This document shows, in pieces, positions 59,316 through 64,000 of a DNA stretch of 64,000 bases. The translations under genes were made by a program, and so were the position numbers. Every line of letters starts with the position of its first letter. The stretch's first letter is position 1. The notes under the pieces are model-generated. The model was not told where the DNA came from. It worked only from the letters and a program-made list of their open reading frames with translations, and ran no database searches. This DNA comes from Nitrososphaerota archaeon (lineage in GTDB: Archaea; Thermoproteota; Nitrososphaeria; Nitrososphaerales; Nitrosopumilaceae), in assembly GCA_028867755.1 (NCBI GenBank), contig JAGWFT010000001.1, positions 1 through 64,000 of the forward strand. The letters are read 5' to 3'.

Positions 59316-59890
59316 GGTGCTGCTTGGCCCCAGCCTCTTTGTTCCAACATCGACATGACACTCTGGCTTACGCATGCAGGTCTTGAATCAAATTTGTTCA
59401 GCATCAGATAGTATCCTAATGCGCACTTGACATTGGCTGGTGCAGTTCCTGATGCTACTTGTTTTGCAGGCGATGGTGTTGGAGCTGGTGGTGGGACAGT
59501 GGCTGTATGGCCCATTTCATTTACCATACCATTTGTCATGGTTCTGTTCATGCCTGTCATGGTACCATTTTCCATCTTGTTTGTCATGGTGCCATTTGTA
59601 ATCTTTGTCGCAGTTACATTTGCAGAGATGCCTATCTGTGTTGTCATGGCTGGTATTCCAGTACTGTTTGCGCTCTTAGACATGGTGCTGTTTGTCTTTG
59701 TGGCATTTTGTCCTCCTGCGGTATAGACCTCGCCTGGCTTGCATGGATGGTCACCGCAGATCTTGGTACATGGGTATGATGCAGAGCATGGTGTGCCTCC
59801 TCCGGCACCTGCCATCTGGGCTGATGCCAGGCCGTATCCTACAGTAGAGCTTGCAAGTATGATTGATAATATGATTGGAGCTAGCTTCAT
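59312..59890 (-). CDS. exported Met/Asn/Thr-rich protein
   Basis: 192 residues. A signal peptide (cleavage near ASAQ) is followed by a Cys-rich segment (CSASYPCTKICGDHPC) and a central low-complexity region of NGTMTN/NxTMS repeats. That region holds many Met and N-glycosylation sequons. A Pro-rich linker and a short C-terminal domain with two Cys end the protein. Extracellular Met-rich repeats often bind Cu(I) or Ag(I), so copper binding is a reasonable but unproven idea. It is on the minus strand, tail-to-tail with the PEFG gene. Confidence 0.75.
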   Translation of the reverse strand: MKLAPIILSIILASSTVGYGLASAQMAGAGGGTPCSASYPCTKICGDHPCKPGEVYTAGGQNATKTNSTMSKSANSTGIPAMTTQIGISANVTATKITNGTMTNKMENGTMTGMNRTMTNGMVNEMGHTATVPPPAPTPSPAKQVASGTAPANVKCALGYYLMLNKFDSRPACVSQSVMSMLEQRGWGQAAP

Positions 59891-60164
59891 GGTATACCAT
59901 CTAAGAAGTTTGAACAGATAAACCTTGAGATTTGTTCTTACTTTATATTCTTAAAAAGAAGTCAGAACTAGGCAGTTTTTCTGCTATTTCTTTTTTGTAT
60001 GCATGAACCTATTGAGCGTCTCTTTTGGCGATATGGTCTCAAGATATCTATCTGTCATGAACATATCTTACAAGGGGTTGTAAAGGGCATCAGTATATCG
60101 TGACAAATGACAAAGAACTAAAGAAAGCCAGTACATAGGCCAACAACTTGACAGCACCTCATCC
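59891..60164. other. intergenic region with one short frame
   Basis: Contains a 26-codon minus-strand frame at 59984-60064 (internal MTDRYLETISPKETLNRFM), which could be a micro-gene or a relic. Otherwise nothing is seen. Confidence 0.25.
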
Positions 60165-60385
60165 TCATAACCAGTGCTTGTTTGCATTGATGTATATTTT
60201 CACGAACCACTGCAAAAATGGCATCTCGTCATTTATCAAATTGGACCTTTCAAGCACCTTGTAGTATTGGTGCCGTTGTGCATACTGTATGTTTAGCATA
60301 GGATATTTGCCTTCATCGAGGATGCAGTTCATCATCAGTATGCCAAATGTTTGTCTTTTTCATACCACACCAAGTTGTTTAAATT
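60165..60385 (-). pseudogene. C-terminal remnant of a Fic-domain-like gene
   Basis: The minus-strand frame from about 60335 to the stop at 60165 reads LMMNCILDEGKYPMLNIQYA, then RHQYYKVLERSN, then PFLQWFVKIYI. This matches the helix after the catalytic loop and the C-terminal helices of Fic proteins (LLMNxxLxxxGYPxxxI...YYxxLE). The catalytic HPFxDGNGR loop is absent. The upstream part (NNLVWYEKDK) is in another frame, joined by a one-base shift. It abuts the start of the 60410 gene, so the gene was probably cut off or decayed. Confidence 0.45.
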
Positions 60386-60409
60386 TCCAATATTGACACA
60401 AAACAGCAG

Positions 60410-61780
60410 ATGAAATATCATACGATAATTGCAATTTTGATCTTTTCATCTATCTTGTGTACCATAATATTTCAAAATGCCAACGCATTGGAAATAGAAC
60501 TACGCAACAAGAAAGGTGAGCTTGTATACTCTGAGAAAAACATTGCAGGGTATTCTTTTGAGATTGGGCCATGGGCAGCACCACTTGTTATCACAAATGT
60601 AATTTTATTTTCATTGGTGTTTTTGTATCATAAAAAAATTCTTCCAAGTATCATTAGGAAATTAATCATGATGATCTTCAAGTTTGAGATCTCACGAAAA
60701 GTTGCGTTTGTGTGTCTTGCAGTTCTGCTAATAATGTATGTTGGTTTTAGTGTCAATAGGCTTCTCCAGCCCCCTGACCAGCTACCTGATTATCCCTTGT
60801 TTTTGCAGCTGACCAAAAATTGGAAAGGAGCTATTTCTTCAGACTATGCTGTGAATGTTAGGTTTGTTCTATCTTCAATATCATATTATTTCCTAGGAAA
60901 TGTTAGAATAGTTCCATTTCTTGAAAGCATTTCACTTCTTTTGTTATCTTATTATTTTACAGCTCAACTTTCAGAAAAGAGATTTGCTGGAATAATATCT
61001 GTAGTAATTATTCTACAAAGTAATCTTTTTTGGCAATATGATACTACTCCTACTGAAGATAATGCGTGGACACTTTTCTATCTTCTTTCGCTTGTACTTA
61101 TCGCCAAAAGACAACAATATCTTTCTCCAATAGCATATGTTCTATCATTTTTCTGTAAGCCTTTAATAGCTATCTTTATTCCCTTTACCTATTATTTTAT
61201 TTATAGATCAGAAAATTCTAAAAAGGAAAAAATTCGGATTTCCATTTTCTATGCTGTTGTAGTAATTTTACTTTTATTAGGCATTATGACTTTGTTTACA
61301 GGAGCTTTTACAGGTCCAGGTGTGCAAGAACGTGGACTCAAAATTCATATAGAAAATTTCCTTCCTGAATTTGCTATACTCGGAGATTATCTAAGATCTG
61401 ATGGTTTGGTGCTTTTGTTTCTGCTACCACTCGTTGTGGGGTTATTTAATGCAACAAGAAAGAATGTACTTCACGCAGATTCATTCATGTTTCTTATTTT
61501 TGGCATACTATCTTCAGGACCGCTTCTTGTAACATTCACCGGAACTAATGATGAGCCTTACAGATATGTTCCATTAATTATTTATTTTTCAATTGGAGTA
61601 GGACTGTTGTTATCAAACAAATTTATTGATTCTTCCGTCCCTTCTAAAAATCGTCCTTTATCTACTCTAGTTTTTCTTGCTTGTATTGTTATAGTTCTTT
61701 ATAGTCTTTTCTTGGCATTCTTCCCAGGATTTTATTCAGGACCTGTAACTAAACACTATATTACTGATTTTGGAAGCTAG
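60410..61780 (+). CDS. multi-pass membrane protein, GT-C-like
   Basis: 456 residues. An N-terminal signal-like helix is followed by a short extracellular segment, then about ten further membrane helices. A loop with LQPPDQLPDYPLFLQLTKNW and a later loop with QYDTTPTEDNAW carry conserved-looking acidic residues, as in polyprenyl-phosphate-dependent GT-C glycosyltransferases. No catalytic signature is definite. Its neighbours are glycosyltransferase genes, so a role in envelope glycan assembly is inferred. Base composition is a little more AT-rich than the genes to its left. Confidence 0.65.
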   Translation: MKYHTIIAILIFSSILCTIIFQNANALEIELRNKKGELVYSEKNIAGYSFEIGPWAAPLVITNVILFSLVFLYHKKILPSIIRKLIMMIFKFEISRKVAFVCLAVLLIMYVGFSVNRLLQPPDQLPDYPLFLQLTKNWKGAISSDYAVNVRFVLSSISYYFLGNVRIVPFLESISLLLLSYYFTAQLSEKRFAGIISVVIILQSNLFWQYDTTPTEDNAWTLFYLLSLVLIAKRQQYLSPIAYVLSFFCKPLIAIFIPFTYYFIYRSENSKKEKIRISIFYAVVVILLLLGIMTLFTGAFTGPGVQERGLKIHIENFLPEFAILGDYLRSDGLVLLFLLPLVVGLFNATRKNVLHADSFMFLIFGILSSGPLLVTFTGTNDEPYRYVPLIIYFSIGVGLLLSNKFIDSSVPSKNRPLSTLVFLACIVIVLYSLFLAFFPGFYSGPVTKHYITDFGS

Positions 61781-61939
61781 TATTGCAGTAAATCTTACTT
61801 TTCTTGAGTAGTATATCTCTAGATATGTACTTGTTGAGTTACCGACTGTTGAAGTATAGATTGTTATTAACAAATATCAAGAATTGCAAATAGTAAAAAG
61901 CTACAATTATCAGATTAATTTAGATGGAAATTGACAAGA

Positions 61940-62623
61940 ATGATTGAGCAAGCATCCTCTACAAATAGGAGTTTTCTTTCGATAAGAAAGATACTAGATG
62001 AAAAACATTTATCTCATAAATCTAGTACAATTTTCACGTTAGCCAAATACTATATCAAATTAAAGATTGGCGAGCTTACAAAGCAAGTATATCGTATTGG
62101 AAAAGAAAATGTTTTAGATATTCCTCTATTCGATAGGAATAAAAATATTTACAATTTTCTGGATATAACCATTCGTAACTTTATTAAAAAAAATTCATTA
62201 CTACCTAACGTTATTGATCCTACCAAAAACCAAGGATACGAACATGTTGGTTTTGGTGTCTTTTTAGCAAGATTATTAGGCGATTCCCTATTAATTACAC
62301 AGGGGGGAGCTAGTTTTTACTTTTCAACGTCAAAAAAAGAAGACATGGTACTTTCCATAACTTTTTTTTCAATTCCAAAAATTTCTGGTACTGTTAAATT
62401 TGAGGATAGCAAGATAGCAGACTTTAAGATACCAAGTATAACACAACGTACCATCACATTGCAAATTAGTAAAGACTGGCTACGAGATACGACTTCAAAA
62501 ATAACAATATCGACTAATGAGTTTTGGTCACCGTATTTTTTTGATAAAAAATTTTATCACATTCCTGTAGGAGTTGGAATTAGAAAGATTATACTCTATT
62601 CAAAAGATCAAATCAGTGATTGA
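61940..62623 (+). CDS. protein of unknown function in glycan locus
   Basis: 227 residues from the ATG at 61940 (TTG at 61931 adds three). The N-terminal third is helical and basic. The C-terminal part is beta-rich (FKIPSITQRTITLQISKDWL ... TNEFWSPYFFD ... GVGIRKIILYS). This resembles small accessory domains found beside glycosyltransferases that modify surface sugars, but no family is certain. It overlaps the opposing GT4 gene by 16 bases at the 3' ends. Cytoplasmic; no signal peptide. Confidence 0.65.
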   Translation: MIEQASSTNRSFLSIRKILDEKHLSHKSSTIFTLAKYYIKLKIGELTKQVYRIGKENVLDIPLFDRNKNIYNFLDITIRNFIKKNSLLPNVIDPTKNQGYEHVGFGVFLARLLGDSLLITQGGASFYFSTSKKEDMVLSITFFSIPKISGTVKFEDSKIADFKIPSITQRTITLQISKDWLRDTTSKITISTNEFWSPYFFDKKFYHIPVGVGIRKIILYSKDQISD

Positions 62624-63786
62624 CACAGGGACTCAAACCTTTGATTTAGTAATTTGAGATCGTATACATTAAGAACTTTTTCTCTTCCTTTTATTCCTAA
62701 TTTTTCTCGTAGTTCTTTATTGTTGGCTAACTTTTCTATCGCTTTAGTCAATTGAGAGTTGTTACCAAAGTCAACTAGTATACTATCTATACCATCACTA
62801 GCAACTTCTCTGATTGCTTCTATGTTACATCCTATTACTGGCTTTGAACATGCCCATGCTTCAAGATAGACAATTCCAAGCGAGTCACTTCTAGATGGCA
62901 TTGCAAATATATCACAGTCATAGAAAACATTTTTCTTTATCTCATCAGAAACCACTCCCAAATCATGGATATGTTCTAAGAATTTTTTTTCTAATTTTTT
63001 TACATATTCAACATAGTCTGGCATCGATGGTCCTATGAGAACTAGTTCAATATCCTTCTTCTTATTCCAGCAATTCTTCAAGGCATCAATTAAACTAATA
63101 GTACCCTTATCAAATGATTTTGCACCAGCGGATAAAATAATTATTGCTCGTTCCGAAATTCTAAGTTTTACTCTGATGTTTTCTTTTGGTCTATTCCATA
63201 ATTCCATGTTCAACCCAGGAGGTATTATTTTTATTTTTTCATCATTGATTTTGTATTTTAGCAGGGCAATCTTTTCTACATTAGTATTGACAATTATCGC
63301 ATCGGCGTCACATAGCATTCCTAGCCTTAACCCTGTAAAATACAATTCGGGATATTGTAGGTGTATGTGTGGAACAATAATGATAGGAATCTTGTTATTT
63401 TTGGCAGCTATGTAAGCTGGTATTATGTGATCATATGGATATGCTGTTGCAATCACCAGATCGTATGAAGAACCAATATTTGCCAATTCCTCCCACATTT
63501 GAGGACAAAATGGACCAGGTATTGAAATCGGAAATGCAAAGTCATACATTTTCCTATCAATTTCTGATGGCGTAACAATTTCAAATCGTTTTACTTCATA
63601 TTTTTTGTTATCAAATGATCCTACTTTTTTTGCTTTTGGATCCCAAAATGACTTCAGTTCAAGAGAGTTAGTAGTAAATACCGTAATTTTGTGATTGTTA
63701 GAAAGATAATCCAATATACTTTCGATTGATTTTTCCGAACCACCAATGGCTGGACTAAATCGTTGCACTACACATAAAATTTTCAA
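62608..63786 (-). CDS. family 4 glycosyltransferase
   Basis: 392 residues, GT-B fold. The N-terminal half begins RFSPAIGGSEKSIESI, the Gly-rich acceptor loop of GT4 enzymes. The C-terminal half has LSAGAKSFDKGTISLIDAL and the EX7E-type segment DCDIFAMPSRSDSLGIVYLEA. It transfers a sugar from a nucleotide donor to a lipid or glycan acceptor in the cytoplasm. It is convergent with the 61940 gene and upstream of the epimerase starting at the right edge on the other strand. Confidence 0.9.
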   Translation of the reverse strand: MKILCVVQRFSPAIGGSEKSIESILDYLSNNHKITVFTTNSLELKSFWDPKAKKVGSFDNKKYEVKRFEIVTPSEIDRKMYDFAFPISIPGPFCPQMWEELANIGSSYDLVIATAYPYDHIIPAYIAAKNNKIPIIIVPHIHLQYPELYFTGLRLGMLCDADAIIVNTNVEKIALLKYKINDEKIKIIPPGLNMELWNRPKENIRVKLRISERAIIILSAGAKSFDKGTISLIDALKNCWNKKKDIELVLIGPSMPDYVEYVKKLEKKFLEHIHDLGVVSDEIKKNVFYDCDIFAMPSRSDSLGIVYLEAWACSKPVIGCNIEAIREVASDGIDSILVDFGNNSQLTKAIEKLANNKELREKLGIKGREKVLNVYDLKLLNQRFESLCQSLI

Positions 63787-63975
63787 ATCTTATCAAAATA
63801 ACAGCTAATGATGTGATATTTCAGTTTTCAGTATGAAAAATTAGTCATCTTGCCACTTATCCCTTGGATTAGTGCAGTTTTAATCTATGAACACCAAAGT
63901 TTTAAAATGAGGCGGGAGATTAAAGTATATGATTACAAGAGATTTATTGGGGTTCGCTGAAATTGTGAAAAGATT

Positions 63976-64000
63976 TTGAACAAAATACTTGTTACAGGCT
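63976..64000 (+). CDS. start of an SDR/NAD-dependent epimerase, cut by window edge
   Basis: From the TTG at 63976 the frame reads MNKILVTG, which is the opening of the Rossmann GxxGxxG strand of sugar epimerases and dehydratases. There is no other start after the preceding in-frame stop at 63958. Only eight codons are visible. The AT-rich stretch 63787-63960 holds no other gene; two 16-17-codon frames there look like chance. Confidence 0.5.

Noticed and set aside
63901-63979. Two 16-17-codon frames before the right-edge epimerase
   Set aside because: Too short and overlapping each other in different frames; likely leader or chance.

Overview
The window is chromosomal DNA of an ammonia-oxidising archaeon of the Nitrososphaerota (Thaumarchaeota), most likely near Nitrosopumilales or Nitrosotalea. 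No rRNA or amo genes are present, so the placement rests on the gene set. That set includes adjacent genes for 4-hydroxybutyryl-CoA dehydratase and an ADP-forming acyl-CoA ligase (the thaumarchaeal 3-hydroxypropionate/4-hydroxybutyrate carbon-fixation cycle). It also includes a very large S-layer protein, a copper-rich heme-copper oxidase operon with a two-domain cupredoxin, PEFG-type C-terminal sorting tails, and TATA boxes that predict leaderless transcripts. The DNA is moderately AT-rich and looks native throughout. No insertion sequence, prophage or CRISPR array was seen.

Layout. 0-10 kb: the tail of an exported beta-propeller protein, three zinc-ribbon proteins, thioredoxin, a DEAD-box helicase, signal peptidase, the two carbon-cycle genes and a type 1 RNase H. 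10-14.6 kb: a copper island with a winged-helix regulator and small membrane protein divergent from CopA, then a TRASH-domain regulator and a radical SAM enzyme. 14.7-23.1 kb: a run of minus-strand surface genes (small exported proteins, a Ser/Thr-rich protein, a response regulator with zinc ribbons, a degenerate polysaccharide deacetylase coupled to a processive glycosyltransferase). 23.2-29 kb: tRNA-Val, a ribbon-helix-helix gene with an apparent frameshift, a glycosyltransferase, aspartokinase, branched-chain aminotransferase and several very small Cys-rich or basic genes. 29-35 kb: a 2030-residue propeller protein with 16 blades. 35-41.5 kb: small sensory and regulatory genes (two stand-alone Lrp ligand-binding domains, a nucleotidyl-cyclase-like protein, a MEDS protein, a FilR1-like regulator, an SRPBCC protein) and an intron-containing tRNA-Lys. 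41.6-46 kb: the terminal oxidase operon. 47.4-58.2 kb: the S-layer gene directly downstream of a glycan-assembly operon. 58.2-64 kb: small exported proteins, a Fic-like relic and more cell-envelope glycosylation genes.

The dominant theme is the cell envelope. S-layer, propeller, Met-rich and Ser/Thr-rich exported proteins sit among signal peptidase, glycosyltransferases, an epimerase and GT-C membrane enzymes. Four unrelated exported proteins end in copies of the same short Trp-rich repeat, which I regard as the best candidate for a poorly described module here. Copper use is the second theme: CopA and its regulators, cupredoxins, CuA and heme-copper oxidase. Small genes below usual annotation cut-offs (24-57 residues) were found by hand-translating gaps and are marked with lower confidence.
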